From positions 62,001 through 126,000 of the forward strand of contig NZ_LKEU01000039.1 in NCBI RefSeq assembly GCF_001766835.1: a DNA stretch of 64,000 nucleotides, in the 5' to 3' direction. The notes below the pieces were generated by a model, which did not search any database, was not told where the DNA came from, and worked only from the letters and a program-made list of their open reading frames with translations. This DNA is from Acetobacterium wieringae (GTDB lineage Bacteria; Bacillota; Clostridia; Eubacteriales; Eubacteriaceae). Within the stretch, counting starts at the first letter, position 1. Each line of letters begins with the position of its first letter. Shown one piece after another: positions 35,283-44,394 of the stretch. The translations under genes were made by a program, and so were the position numbers.

Positions 35283-35628
35283 CTCAATCACCCCCTATCA
35301 CTTCATTGGCTACCTTTAGTCATTTTCGACAAATCTTGCTACGCTCTCACCGCACTTCTTACAATGTCCTTGCAAAACCAAACCGAATTGATCATTTTGA
35401 ATACCATAATCGATAATTGTCGTCACCCCACATTTTGAGCAAAAGACATTATTTAAGAGCCGTTGCTGCATATCCACGGGTATTTTTGCCCATTTCTTCA
35501 GCCCTTCGATATCTGATGTTCTACATTGATCTTCTAAATTCATGTAAATACCTCGCCTTTCTTATCTCTAAATTTAAAATAAGGCCTTGTTAACAAAACA
35601 TCTAAATCAACCACTCAACAAGCCCCAA
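34871..35628. repeat. Direct repeat, right copy (pairs with 27579-28335)
   Basis: About 758 bp. It carries the 5' part of the intact Fic gene and the intact zinc-ribbon gene. With the left copy it brackets the phage, toxin-antitoxin, IS21 and recombinase genes. Confidence 0.8.
35316..35543 (-). CDS. Small zinc-ribbon protein
   Basis: 75 residues. A short helical start (QCRTSDIEGLKKWAKIP), then a zinc ribbon: FCSKCG with VLQGHCKKCGE. It lies 33 nt before the Fic gene on the same strand. Both genes are duplicated as a unit in the left repeat, so it may be a partner or antitoxin-like companion of the Fic protein (inference). AAAGGCGAGG upstream of the ATG. Confidence 0.75.
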   Translation of the reverse strand: MNLEDQCRTSDIEGLKKWAKIPVDMQQRLLNNVFCSKCGVTTIIDYGIQNDQFGLVLQGHCKKCGESVARFVEND

Positions 35629-35760
35629 AAGCCAAAAACATCTATATCGACTTCTCGCCAAGCACCGTTATCTAAATCGGACTGTACGGGCCAAAATCAG
35701 CCCTTTTGATCGATTCCCTCAAAGCAATAATTTACCTGTTTTAGATAATAAAATTATACC

Positions 35761-35796
35761 ACAAAAAAAGAAAAAGCCCAGTAATACCGGGCTTTC
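35761..35796 (-). terminator. Terminator of the rRNA methyltransferase gene
   Basis: AAAGCCCGG/..GGGCTTTTT stem on the minus strand followed by TCTTTTTTTG. The rest of the 35544-35806 gap shows no gene. Confidence 0.8.
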
Positions 35797-35806
35797 CACA
35801 GATCGT

Positions 35807-37171
35807 TTATTTTTCCCGTGACATCAATACTACCGTCTCAACGTGACCAGTTCCCGGGAACAGATCCACCGGCTGAACGGTTTTAATAGCATAGCCAGCT
35901 TCGGTTATAAACTTTAAATCCCGGGCCAGGGTTGAGGGGTTACAGGATACATAGATAAGCTTGGGGGTGCCCAACTCGCTGATGGCTTGCAGCAAGGATT
36001 CGTCACAGCCTTTTCGAGGCGGATCGAGAACGATCAGATCGGGTTTGACTCCTTCATCTTTGATGATCTTGAGCATTTCATCTTCAGCCCGACCCAAAAA
36101 GAAGCGGGCATTGTCGATCTGATTGAGGCCAGCGTTTTCCCGGGCATCAAGAACTGCATCGCCGACGCTTTCAATCCCGATGACCTGTTTGGCCTGAGCC
36201 GCCAGATAAAGCCCGATGGTGCCGGTACCGCAATAGAGATCAAAGATGGTTTCTGTGCCGGTCAAGGCAGCAGCCGACTTGATGGCATCATAGAGTTTTT
36301 CTGTCTGCAGCGAATTGACCTGAAAGAAGGAGTTTGGTGAAATCGAAAAACTGAGATCCCCGATCTGCTCCACCAGTCGGGCCGCCCCGTAGACGCAGAG
36401 ACTTTTTTTGCCCAGAATTACATTGCCTTTTTCCCGGTTGATGTTGGCGTAAATACTTTTGACATTGGGAATTCCGGCGACGATGCCCTCAATAATGGCC
36501 TGACGTTGACTTAACTCCTTACCGTTAATGATCAGGGTGATCATGTTTTCGCCCTGGAGGTTGGTACGCTGCAACACCCCCCGGAGATAACCCTTGTGGG
36601 TGCGCTCATCATAGATGCTTAAATTCAATTCCTGAACCAGCGCATTGATGGTTTTGATGGCCGCCGCTGCTGATTCCGGCTGGTTGAGGCAATCGTCAAT
36701 ATGAACCAGCTGATGAGATCTTTTGGCATAAAAACCCATTCCCTTGCGATCCAGTTTAAATTGTGCCTTATTGCGGTAGCGTAACGGATCTTCCATGCCG
36801 ATAATCGGCGCCACTTCGAGCTCTTTAAAGCCCCCAATCCGTTGGAGTGCATCCCCCACCATCTTGGCCTTGGCCTTAAGTTGGCCCGGATAACTCATAT
36901 GGCGGATCTGACAGCCGCCGCATTGGTCAAAATAGGAACAATCCGGGGTGACCCGAACGGGTGATGCCTGGCTGATTGACAGTAGTTTTCCTTGGGCGTA
37001 GGTTTTTTTGACATTCTTGATCTCCACCTCCACCACATCACCGGGCAGGCCACCGTCGACAAAGACAATCATGTTATCAAGCCGACCCACCCCTTCCCCA
37101 CTATGGGTAATATCAATCAATTCCATGGAATACTGCTGTCCAACTTCTAACGGGTTGCTTGTTTCGTTCAT
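35807..37171 (-). CDS. rlmD: 23S rRNA (uracil-5-)-methyltransferase, RlmD/RlmCD family
   Basis: 454 residues. N-terminal TRAM domain (1-65), Fe-S cluster motif CSYFDQCGGCQIRH, central RNA-binding part. SAM domain with DLYCGTGTIGLYLA, VLDPPRKGCDE and catalytic Cys in VSCNPSTLARDL. It would make m5U in 23S rRNA. GGAAG lies before the ATG. It is followed upstream by the DtxR gene on the same strand (26-nt gap). Confidence 0.92.
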   Translation of the reverse strand: MNETSNPLEVGQQYSMELIDITHSGEGVGRLDNMIVFVDGGLPGDVVEVEIKNVKKTYAQGKLLSISQASPVRVTPDCSYFDQCGGCQIRHMSYPGQLKAKAKMVGDALQRIGGFKELEVAPIIGMEDPLRYRNKAQFKLDRKGMGFYAKRSHQLVHIDDCLNQPESAAAAIKTINALVQELNLSIYDERTHKGYLRGVLQRTNLQGENMITLIINGKELSQRQAIIEGIVAGIPNVKSIYANINREKGNVILGKKSLCVYGAARLVEQIGDLSFSISPNSFFQVNSLQTEKLYDAIKSAAALTGTETIFDLYCGTGTIGLYLAAQAKQVIGIESVGDAVLDARENAGLNQIDNARFFLGRAEDEMLKIIKDEGVKPDLIVLDPPRKGCDESLLQAISELGTPKLIYVSCNPSTLARDLKFITEAGYAIKTVQPVDLFPGTGHVETVVLMSREK

Positions 37172-37197
37172 TCTTACTTCCTTAATTTTCTTATTTT

Positions 37198-37572
37198 TTA
37201 TTGCTCGAGATAAGCCTTCATTTTTTCGAAGGTTTCATCCGAGATAATATGCTCAATACCGCAGGCATCCTGTTCCGCATTGGCCAGGGACACATCCAGG
37301 GCTTTGACCAGAAACTCGGTAATCAGCCGATGCTTTTCATAAACCTTTACCGCCCGGCTTTTTCCAGTTTCGGTGAGATAGATCTGGCCATAGCGTTCAT
37401 GTTCCACATAGCCTAATTCCTTAAGCTTGCGAACCGCATCATTGGCACTGGCCTTACTGACCTTGAGTTCCAGGGCAACATCGGTAATCCGTACCCCTTT
37501 GCCGTGTTTTTGACTCTCCAGATAAATGGTTTCGATATAATCCTCAATGGATTCTGTTAATTTTTTTTCCAT
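37198..37572 (-). CDS. DtxR/MntR-family metal-dependent repressor
   Basis: 124 residues. Winged helix (VRITDVALELKVSKASANDAVRKLKELG), then the dimerisation and metal domain with the typical DACGIEHIIS stretch (Cys, Glu, His ligands). No SH3-like third domain, so it is MntR-like in size. It overlaps the YgiQ gene by 29 nt. It senses iron or manganese; which cannot be told. Confidence 0.9.
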   Translation of the reverse strand: MEKKLTESIEDYIETIYLESQKHGKGVRITDVALELKVSKASANDAVRKLKELGYVEHERYGQIYLTETGKSRAVKVYEKHRLITEFLVKALDVSLANAEQDACGIEHIISDETFEKMKAYLEQ

Positions 37573-39526
37573 TTTTACCTCTGCTTTTATCTTTTTGATT
37601 TATTTCTGATTGCTTTGCCTGAGCTGGCTTGGCAGGTCTGGTTTTATTGTTTTTTTTAGCCTGGGGTGACTGCGATTCGGATTTTTTTACCTTAGCCGGA
37701 ATCAGTGCTTTTTTCCCGGTGCCGATTAAATCGTCCCGATAGGCTTTGGTCAGGGCCTCATGCACCAGCAGATAATTCTCCCGTTTGTTATACTGCACCA
37801 GCGCCCGCTGCATGTTTTTTTCCCGGCCCTTGGGTACATAAACCGCTTCCATCGTCAGCGGGTTGACACCAGTATGGTACATGGCCGTTGCCACCGAACC
37901 CGGTGTCGGGTAAAAATCCTGAACCTGTTCCGGGAAAAAGCCCATCTCCCGGATGTACTCCGCCAGCTTGACAGCATCCTGGAGGGTGCAGCCGGGATGG
38001 CCAGTAATGAAATAGGGCAATACAAACTGGTTTTTCCCCAGCTGCCCATCAATCTGTCTAAACTGCCGGACAAAGTTTTCATAGACGTTAAAGGCCGGTT
38101 TGCCCATGTGAGCAAGCACCGTATCGGATACATGTTCCGGAGCCACCCGCAGCTGGCCGCTGATATGGTGCTCCACCAATTCCCGAAAAAAAGCCTTGTC
38201 CGGGTCCAGCGCCAGATAATCATATCGGATTCCCGAACGGATAAACACTTTCTTGATTCCCGGCAGTTTCCGGACTGCCCGGAGTGTCTCCAGATACGGC
38301 TTGTGGCTGGGATCAATGTTTTTGCAGGGGGTTGGAGCCAGACACTCCCGATCTTTGCAGTAACCCCGGACTGCCTGCTTTTTACAGGCCAGATGGGAAA
38401 AATTGGCCGTCGGTCCGCCGATGTCGTGGATGTAGCCCTTAAAATCAGGCTCTTTTGTCATTCGTTTGGCTTCCCGGACAATTGAATCGCGGCTGCGCAT
38501 CTGGACATATTTGCCCTGATGTATGGCCAGGGCACAAAAGGTGCAGTTGCCATAGCAGCCCCGGTTGGCAGTGATACTGAACTTGACTTCGTTAAGCCCC
38601 GGCACACCCCCGACCGGATCATAGGCGGGATGCCAGCGATAGGTAAAGGGCAGATCATACAGATCATCAAACTCCGCCTGGGAAAGCGGCGGTTGGGGCG
38701 GGTTCTGCCACAGATAACGGTTGCCGGTGGGCTGAATATAGACCTGTGGGTCATGGGCATTATTGCTCTGATAAATCTGGGCAGTCGCCTCGGTATAGGC
38801 CTTTGTATCGGCGCTGACACTCTCGGTGGACGGCAGCATAACGCCTTCCCCGGCTTCCCGGCTGATTACCGCTGTGCCCCGGATATGGGTCAGCTGATGT
38901 ACCGGAATGCCAGCTTCCAGATTTTCGGCAATCTCAAGTATCGCCCGTTCGCCCATGCCATAGACCAGCAGATCGGCCCGGGAATCAAAAAGAATCGGCC
39001 GTCTTACTTTCTCCTGCCAGTAATCGTAATGAGCGAAGCGCCGCAGGCTGGCTTCGATTCCACCAATAATCAACGGGATTTCACCAAAATTTTCACGAAT
39101 CTTGCCGCAATAGACAATTGTGGCCCGATCCGGCCGCAGTCCGGCTTTACCTCCGGGGGCATAAACATCTTCCTGGCGGCGTTTTTTGTTGACGGTGAAA
39201 TGATTGACCATCGAATCAAGGTTGCCAGCAGTGACCAGAAACCCCAGCCGGGGGGCGCCCAGCTGCATAAAATCGGCGTTTTCCTGCCACTTGGGCTGAG
39301 CAATAATCCCCACTGAAAAACCCCGGGACTGGAGCACCCGGCCGATAATCGCCGCCCCAAAGGAGGGATGATCGACATAGGCATCGCCAGTCACGAGTAT
39401 AAAATCGCATTGGGTAATACCCTGGGCCTGCATTTCTTTTTTGGACATTGGCAGGAACCCCTTATTTTCTTTGGGGGTTTTATCGGCTCGGACTTTTTGC
39501 CCGGAATCCTTGCTTGACTTATTCAT
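37544..39526 (-). CDS. ygiQ: YgiQ-family radical SAM protein
   Basis: 660 residues. N-terminal cobalamin-binding-like region (VTGDAYVDHPSFGAAIIGRVL), radical SAM motif CYGNCTFC in ITANRGCYGNC, conserved CLAPTPCKN. The C-terminal 60 residues are Lys/Ala/Pro-rich and low in complexity, typical of the family. Substrate unknown. GAAAGGG before the ATG. Confidence 0.9.
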   Translation of the reverse strand: MNKSSKDSGQKVRADKTPKENKGFLPMSKKEMQAQGITQCDFILVTGDAYVDHPSFGAAIIGRVLQSRGFSVGIIAQPKWQENADFMQLGAPRLGFLVTAGNLDSMVNHFTVNKKRRQEDVYAPGGKAGLRPDRATIVYCGKIRENFGEIPLIIGGIEASLRRFAHYDYWQEKVRRPILFDSRADLLVYGMGERAILEIAENLEAGIPVHQLTHIRGTAVISREAGEGVMLPSTESVSADTKAYTEATAQIYQSNNAHDPQVYIQPTGNRYLWQNPPQPPLSQAEFDDLYDLPFTYRWHPAYDPVGGVPGLNEVKFSITANRGCYGNCTFCALAIHQGKYVQMRSRDSIVREAKRMTKEPDFKGYIHDIGGPTANFSHLACKKQAVRGYCKDRECLAPTPCKNIDPSHKPYLETLRAVRKLPGIKKVFIRSGIRYDYLALDPDKAFFRELVEHHISGQLRVAPEHVSDTVLAHMGKPAFNVYENFVRQFRQIDGQLGKNQFVLPYFITGHPGCTLQDAVKLAEYIREMGFFPEQVQDFYPTPGSVATAMYHTGVNPLTMEAVYVPKGREKNMQRALVQYNKRENYLLVHEALTKAYRDDLIGTGKKALIPAKVKKSESQSPQAKKNNKTRPAKPAQAKQSEINQKDKSRGKNGKKINRIH

Positions 39527-39558
39527 TCATACCCTTTCTTAATAATTTTTCACATTTT

Positions 39559-40332
39559 TTATATTAAACCGCTAAAAAGATTGAAATATGCCGGGAAGTT
39601 AATCAGGATGATTGCAAAGACCACCATAAAAAAGGTCTGGTTAAGTTCAATGGTCATCCCGATGGTGTCACCTGTCATCCCGCCGATTTTGTGCTGGAGA
39701 TTTTTCATCAATAGCAGCGCTGGCAAGAGACAAATCACCGCTGTCAGCAGTCCTGGCAGACCCAGAATCAGGGTGGCATAACCCAGTAGTAGCACCAGAT
39801 AGATGATAAAATGGTGGAGCTGGGTCATTTCCACAAAGCGCTTGCCCAAACCACCGCCACCGGGAGCGTAGGTCGAAAAGCAGGTCGACATGATCGCCAT
39901 CGTTCGACCAAACACCGGCATCACCAGCAGGGCACTGCTGTATTCCGGCAGAATCATCGTATAAGCCATCCAATTGGTTAAAATAATCAGGATCAGTCCA
40001 ATGGCGCCAAAGGCTCCAAGGCGGCTGTCTTTCATGATTTCCATCATCTTTTCCCGATCCCGGGCCGAGAACAGGGCATCGGTGGTATCGGCAAAACCAT
40101 CCAGATGAAGACCGCCGGTGAGCCAGATATAGGCAATGACCATCAGCAGCGCCTGCAGCTGAATAAAGTGGATCAGTGAAAACAGCTGGGCCGCCCCATA
40201 CAGCACCACCCCGATAAAAACCCCCACAAGAGGGATCAGAATCATCGATTCATAAAACTCCTCGGCACTGACGTCTTCCAGCTTGATCGGGATACGGGTA
40301 AAAAAAGATATCGCTATCAGTAATTTTCGCAT
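39559..40332 (-). CDS. cobS: Adenosylcobinamide-GDP ribazoletransferase (cobalamin synthase)
   Basis: 257 residues from the ATG at 40332, with GGAG upstream. CobS family: FFTRIPI, GGLHLDGFADTTDALF with the acidic metal motif, SRLGAFGA, GMTGDTIG. About six membrane helices. It joins adenosylcobinamide-GDP and alpha-ribazole, the last step of cobamide assembly, which fits an acetogen dependent on corrinoid methyltransferases. No other cob genes are nearby. Confidence 0.93.
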   Translation of the reverse strand: MRKLLIAISFFTRIPIKLEDVSAEEFYESMILIPLVGVFIGVVLYGAAQLFSLIHFIQLQALLMVIAYIWLTGGLHLDGFADTTDALFSARDREKMMEIMKDSRLGAFGAIGLILIILTNWMAYTMILPEYSSALLVMPVFGRTMAIMSTCFSTYAPGGGGLGKRFVEMTQLHHFIIYLVLLLGYATLILGLPGLLTAVICLLPALLLMKNLQHKIGGMTGDTIGMTIELNQTFFMVVFAIILINFPAYFNLFSGLI

Positions 40333-40416
40333 GTTGTTCTCCAAATATACTATCTTATATTCATGGTCTTTTGGCAACTCAAACCATCAAACACTGAGCT
40401 TACGCCAGTTTTGCCC

Positions 40417-40449
40417 GAAAAAAGAAAAGCATGAATTTGCATTCATACT
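40417..40449 (-). terminator. Terminator of the HPr gene
   Basis: ATGAAT-GCAA-ATTCAT stem extended by GC, then TTTTCTTTTTTC on the minus strand. Confidence 0.75.
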
Positions 40450-40499
40450 TTATCCGGCTATGGTTTCTGAATTTTCGTTTTTAAAAGATTTTCATTATC

Positions 40500-40775
40500 T
40501 TAAACTTCATCCACAAAATCAAAACGATTTTCAATCATTTGTTTCAATTGTTCAATGGCCCGCTTTTCGTCATCGCCATTCGCTTCGATTTGTATCTCGT
40601 CACCTTTTTGAACAGCTAAAATCATCACACCCATAATGCTTTTGGCATTAACCCGGGTTGTTTCTTTTTTGATATAGATTTCGCTTTTAAACTCATTGGC
40701 TTTTTGGACAAAAAGAGAGGCTGGTTTTGCATGGAGTCCGGCCTTGTTATTAACGATTACTTTATCAACTATCAC
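40500..40775 (-). CDS. ptsH: HPr-family phosphocarrier protein
   Basis: 91 residues with GTG start (AAGGGGTGG 6 nt upstream). His15 in GLHAKPASLF is the PEP-dependent site; Ser in NAKSIMGVM is the HPr-kinase site. So it can work both in the phosphotransferase system and in catabolite control. It stands alone, without a ptsI gene nearby. Confidence 0.92.
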   Translation of the reverse strand: MIVDKVIVNNKAGLHAKPASLFVQKANEFKSEIYIKKETTRVNAKSIMGVMILAVQKGDEIQIEANGDDEKRAIEQLKQMIENRFDFVDEV

Positions 40776-40944
40776 AATAATCCACCCCTTTACTATAAAA
40801 TTCCCCTATGTTAGTATTATAACCTTAGACTGCAATTTTAGCAAGTAAACGACTTTTATTTCTTTTTAACTTGTAAAATCTTTTTTTAAGTTTTATAATG
40901 TATGATATGTCAAATGAGATTAACACTTTGCGGAGGTGAAAAAA

Positions 40945-41157
40945 ATGAAAGTTACTAAAGATATGGGCATCCTTGATGCCGTTAACGCATATCCGGATTC
41001 TGTCAACGTATTCCAGGCTTATGGCATGCATTGCTTCGGTTGTATGGCAGCACGTTTTGAAAGCATCGAAGAAGGGGCCCTGGCCCACGGCATTGATGTC
41101 GATGCCTTGATTAAATCAATTAATGACGCCATTGACGCTGTTGATTTAACAAAATAG
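40945..41157 (+). CDS. DUF1858-domain protein
   Basis: 70 residues from the ATG at 40945, with GGAGG 8 nt upstream. It matches DUF1858 throughout (VTKDMGILDAVNAYPDSVNVF, GMHCFGCMAARFE). The CxxC pair may bind metal or form a disulfide. Such small proteins occur beside hybrid-cluster and NO-stress proteins, and alone. Function unknown. Confidence 0.88.
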   Translation: MKVTKDMGILDAVNAYPDSVNVFQAYGMHCFGCMAARFESIEEGALAHGIDVDALIKSINDAIDAVDLTK

Positions 41158-41181
41158 TTTAAGGTTGTCGCTAAACTCCCA

Positions 41182-41264
41182 TACCGACCAATTGTTAATC
41201 TGTTGTCCGCTCCGATGCGTAGGGTCTGACCCCTAGGTCACAACATGATGTAACAATGTCGGTA
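41182..41264. repeat. TACCGAC palindromic element, copy 1
   Basis: 83 bp. Left end TACCGACCAATTGTTAATC, right end (reverse complement) TACCGACATTGTTACATC, then shared TGTTGT. The centre CTAGGGGTCAGACCCTA folds on itself. It is homologous, in inverted orientation, to copy 2 at 44661-44758. Confidence 0.75.
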
Positions 41265-41289
41265 CTGGGTTATCTTTTTTGATAGTCTG

Positions 41290-41330
41290 AGCAACGCATT
41301 TAATCAATGCGTTGCTTTTTTTGTTTTTTT
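41290..41330 (+). terminator. Terminator before the lysine riboswitch
   Basis: AGCAACGCAT/ATGCGTTGCT stem, 7-nt loop, TTTTTTTGTTTTTTT. It ends the DUF1858 transcript. Confidence 0.85.
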
Positions 41331-41341
41331 GTCAATACCCC

Positions 41342-41370
41342 TTGAAATCACCAGGAATAATTGTTACAAT
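41342..41370 (+). promoter_or_regulatory. Promoter of the asd-dapA-dapB operon
   Basis: TTGAAA (41342-41347), 17 nt, TACAAT (41365-41370), about 20 nt before the riboswitch. Confidence 0.7.
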
Positions 41371-41389
41371 AGTCAGAATCGAATATTAC

Positions 41390-41552
41390 GATAGAGGTGC
41401 GGACTTTAAGATTAACGACGGTGACCATGGCTAATGGGATGACACGTTGTGAAAGGAAAGCTCGCCGAAGGATTATTGTTTGCCACCAGTTTTCCTGGGC
41501 TTACTGTTAAGAGCAGTAAGACTGTCATCATTTTTATGATGGAGTGCTATCT
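41390..41552 (+). ncRNA. Lysine (L-box) riboswitch
   Basis: It matches the L-box pattern of Bacillus lysC leaders: ATAGAGGTGCGGACTTTAAGA at the start (shown in part), the core GAAAGGAAAGCTCGCCGAAGG (in part), a GGGCTTACTG...CAGTAAGACTGTC arm, and GGAGTGCTATCT closing P1. A terminator hairpin follows at 41596. High lysine should stop transcription of asd-dapA-dapB. Confidence 0.88.
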
Positions 41553-41595
41553 AAAACCCAATGAAAGCTTTTTTTGAGCATTTCTTTGTATTTTA

Positions 41596-41622
41596 GCCGG
41601 TACCCGTTACTGGCTTTTTTTA
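41596..41622 (+). terminator. Riboswitch-controlled terminator
   Basis: AGCCGGTA-CCCG-TTACTGGCT followed by seven T, 94 nt before asd. It is likely the expression platform of the L-box. Confidence 0.75.
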
Positions 41623-41715
41623 ATTTCAAATGGAAAATTGCGAAATGAGATACTGCGGTGAGCTTTGCTGTTGTAAATTGCGCAATTAACTATAATTTCA
41701 ATTTTTGGAGGTACT

Positions 41716-42714
41716 ATGAAATCTTATAATGTTGCAGTTGTTGGCGCCACTGGGATGGTGGGACAGAAAATGCTTCAGGTCCTGGCGGAACTTAAGTTCC
41801 CGGTCAAGAACCTGTATCCGATGGCATCGAAACGGTCGGCTGGCAAAGAAATTATTTTTAACGGAAAACCCTACGTGGTTCAGGAGCTTTGTGACGAAGC
41901 TTTTGACCAGGAGATTGATATTGCCCTGTTCTCTGCCGGTGGTGACACCAGCGAGCGCTTTTCGCCGGTGGCGGCAGCTAAAGGCGTCATCGTCATTGAC
42001 AACAGCAGCGCTTTCCGGATGGACCCCACCGTACCACTGGTGGTGCCGGAAGTCAACCCGGAAGATCTGGACTGGCACAAAAACATCATTGCCAATCCCA
42101 ACTGCTCCACCATTCAGGCGGTGGTGGCTTTAAAACCGCTCTATGATGCTTTTGGCATCGACCGGATTGTTTATTCCACCTACCAGGCGGTTTCCGGCTC
42201 CGGAGTCAAGGGCTATGCCGATCTGGAAAACGGGATCAAGGGCGAAGATAATGCCTTTTACCCCCACCCAATTGCTTATAACGTCCTGCCTCACATCGAT
42301 TCTTTCCTGGACAACGGCTACACCAAGGAAGAAATGAAGATGATCAACGAAACCCGGAAAATCCTCCACGACGACAGCCTGCGGATCACCGCCACCACCG
42401 TCCGAGTACCGGTTTTCTACAGCCACAGCGAAAGCGTCAACGTGGAGCTGAAAAAACCATTTGAGCTGGATGCCATCCGCAAGCTTTACAGCGACGCCCC
42501 GGGGATTGTTCTCCAGGATGACCCGGCCAACAACGTCTACCCACTGGCCCGCACCGCCGAAAACACCGATGAAGTTTACGTCGGCCGACTGCGCCGGGAC
42601 GAAAGCATCGACAACGGCTTAAACCTCTGGGTCGTCGCCGACAACATCCGCAAAGGGGCCGCCTCAAACGCCGTCCAGATCGCCTTCGAACTGGCTAAAC
42701 GAAATTTAATCTAA
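41716..42714 (+). CDS. asd: Aspartate-semialdehyde dehydrogenase
   Basis: 332 residues. NADP-binding GATGMVGQKML, catalytic Cys in NPNCSTIQ, and the substrate region (STYQAVSGSG). It makes aspartate semialdehyde for lysine, threonine and methionine. TGGAGG lies before the ATG. First gene of a riboswitch-controlled operon with dapA and dapB. Confidence 0.95.
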   Translation: MKSYNVAVVGATGMVGQKMLQVLAELKFPVKNLYPMASKRSAGKEIIFNGKPYVVQELCDEAFDQEIDIALFSAGGDTSERFSPVAAAKGVIVIDNSSAFRMDPTVPLVVPEVNPEDLDWHKNIIANPNCSTIQAVVALKPLYDAFGIDRIVYSTYQAVSGSGVKGYADLENGIKGEDNAFYPHPIAYNVLPHIDSFLDNGYTKEEMKMINETRKILHDDSLRITATTVRVPVFYSHSESVNVELKKPFELDAIRKLYSDAPGIVLQDDPANNVYPLARTAENTDEVYVGRLRRDESIDNGLNLWVVADNIRKGAASNAVQIAFELAKRNLI

Positions 42715-42750
42715 ATATTAAAATAAAACCACAAATCAAAGGAGATTGAA

Positions 42751-43629
42751 ATGAGTATTTTTACAGGAAGCTGTGTCGCCCTGGTGACCCCGTTTAAAGA
42801 TGGGAAAGTTGATTTTGAACGCTTTCATAAGCTGATTGACTGGCAGATAGAAAAGAAAACCGATGCCATTCTGATTGCCGGCACCACCGGTGAAACCTCA
42901 ACCCTGACTGATGATGAGCATCTGGCGCTGCTCCGGGATGCCGGTAAATACATCAACGGCCGGGTGCCCTTTGTGGCCGGAACAGGCAGTAATGACACCG
43001 CCTATTCGATCATGCTATCCCAGGAAGCCGAAAAAGCTGGTGCTGATGCCTGCCTGATCATCAACCCCTATTACAATAAATCGACCCAACGGGGCATCAT
43101 CGCCCACATCACGGCCATTGCCAATGCCATCACGATTCCGGTGATCATCTATAATGTCCCCAGCCGTACCGGCATGAACATCTCGGTAGCCACCATTAAA
43201 GAGCTGAGCAAGATCCCCAATGTGGCGGCGGTTAAAGAAGCCAGCGGCGACATCAGCCAGGTTACTGAAATTGCCCGGGTCTGCGGCAATGACATTGACA
43301 TTTACAGCGGTAATGACGACCATGTTCTGCCGATCCTGGCGGTTGGCGGCAAGGGCGTGATCTCGGTCTCGGCCAACATTATTCCTGAAGACATGCATGA
43401 GCTGGTGGCCAGCTTTATGGCCGGGGATATCGAACGGGCCCGGGAACTGCAGTTTAAAACTAACCTGGTTAACCTGGCAATGTTCTATGAAACCAACCCG
43501 ATTCCGGTTAAAACCGCCATGGGCCTGATGGGTCTGGATTCCGGTGAAATGCGACTGCCCCTGATTGAGATGGAAGAAACCAATAAAGCCAAACTAACTG
43601 CCGATTTAAAAACCTACGGCTTATTATAG
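42751..43629 (+). CDS. dapA: 4-Hydroxy-tetrahydrodipicolinate synthase
   Basis: 292 residues, TIM barrel. GTTGETSTL pocket, Tyr in IIYNVPSRTG, Schiff-base Lys in AVKEASGD. It condenses pyruvate and aspartate semialdehyde. 36 nt after asd, 9 nt before dapB; AAAGGAG before the ATG. Confidence 0.95.
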   Translation: MSIFTGSCVALVTPFKDGKVDFERFHKLIDWQIEKKTDAILIAGTTGETSTLTDDEHLALLRDAGKYINGRVPFVAGTGSNDTAYSIMLSQEAEKAGADACLIINPYYNKSTQRGIIAHITAIANAITIPVIIYNVPSRTGMNISVATIKELSKIPNVAAVKEASGDISQVTEIARVCGNDIDIYSGNDDHVLPILAVGGKGVISVSANIIPEDMHELVASFMAGDIERARELQFKTNLVNLAMFYETNPIPVKTAMGLMGLDSGEMRLPLIEMEETNKAKLTADLKTYGLL

Positions 43630-43638
43630 GAGGCTCTG

Positions 43639-44394
43639 ATGATTAACATTTTACTCAGCGGTGTCTCCGGCGCCATGGGTGGCACCCTGCAGCAGATCAT
43701 TGCCGCCAACCCCGATACCCAGGTGGTGGCGGGATTTGATCAACAGGCGCTGACCACCCTGCCCTTTCCGGTTTACAATGATCTGACCAAATGTAACGAG
43801 GCGATCGATGTAATTATCGATTTTTCTCACTTTGCGGCCTTCCCGGCGATTTTCGGCTTTGCCCGGAGCCACAAAATCCCGATTGTGATCGCCACCACGG
43901 GCTTGTCTGAGGCCGATCTGGCCGCCATCGATGAAGGGGCCAAGGAATTTCCGGTCTTTAAAACTGCCAACCTGTCATTAGGCATCAACCTGATTGCCAA
44001 GATGCTGACCGAAATGGTTGCCAAACTGGAGCAAGGCTTTGACATTGAAATTATTGAGAAGCACCACAATAAAAAGCTGGATGCCCCCAGCGGCACCGCC
44101 CTGCTTTTGGCCGACGCCATCAACGACGGTCTGGCCACCAAAAAAGACTACACCTACGGCCGTTACGGCCGGGATGCCAAACGCAGCGACAACGAGCTGG
44201 GCATCCACGCCATCCGCGGCGGCACCATCCCGGGTGAACACTCGGTGATCTTTGCCGGTAATGACGAAATCATCGAAGTCAACCACATTGCCCTGTCCAA
44301 AAAAGTATTTGCCGAAGGCGCTGTCAAAGCCGCCCAATTCCTGGTCGGCCAGGCCCCTGGCCGCTATGACATGGCCATGGTCGTCAACGACTAG
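43639..44394 (+). CDS. dapB: 4-Hydroxy-tetrahydrodipicolinate reductase
   Basis: 251 residues. N-terminal nucleotide fold (GVSGAMGGTL), the family signature EKHHNKKLDAPSGTA with catalytic His and Lys, GGTIPGEH. Last of the three-gene operon. Its final codons form one arm of a perfect inverted repeat with the sequence after the stop. Confidence 0.95.
   Translation: MINILLSGVSGAMGGTLQQIIAANPDTQVVAGFDQQALTTLPFPVYNDLTKCNEAIDVIIDFSHFAAFPAIFGFARSHKIPIVIATTGLSEADLAAIDEGAKEFPVFKTANLSLGINLIAKMLTEMVAKLEQGFDIEIIEKHHNKKLDAPSGTALLLADAINDGLATKKDYTYGRYGRDAKRSDNELGIHAIRGGTIPGEHSVIFAGNDEIIEVNHIALSKKVFAEGAVKAAQFLVGQAPGRYDMAMVVND

Noticed and set aside
41390..41552. T-box leader
   Set aside because: No T-box sequence (TGGNACC) or specifier layout; the L-box core is clear.
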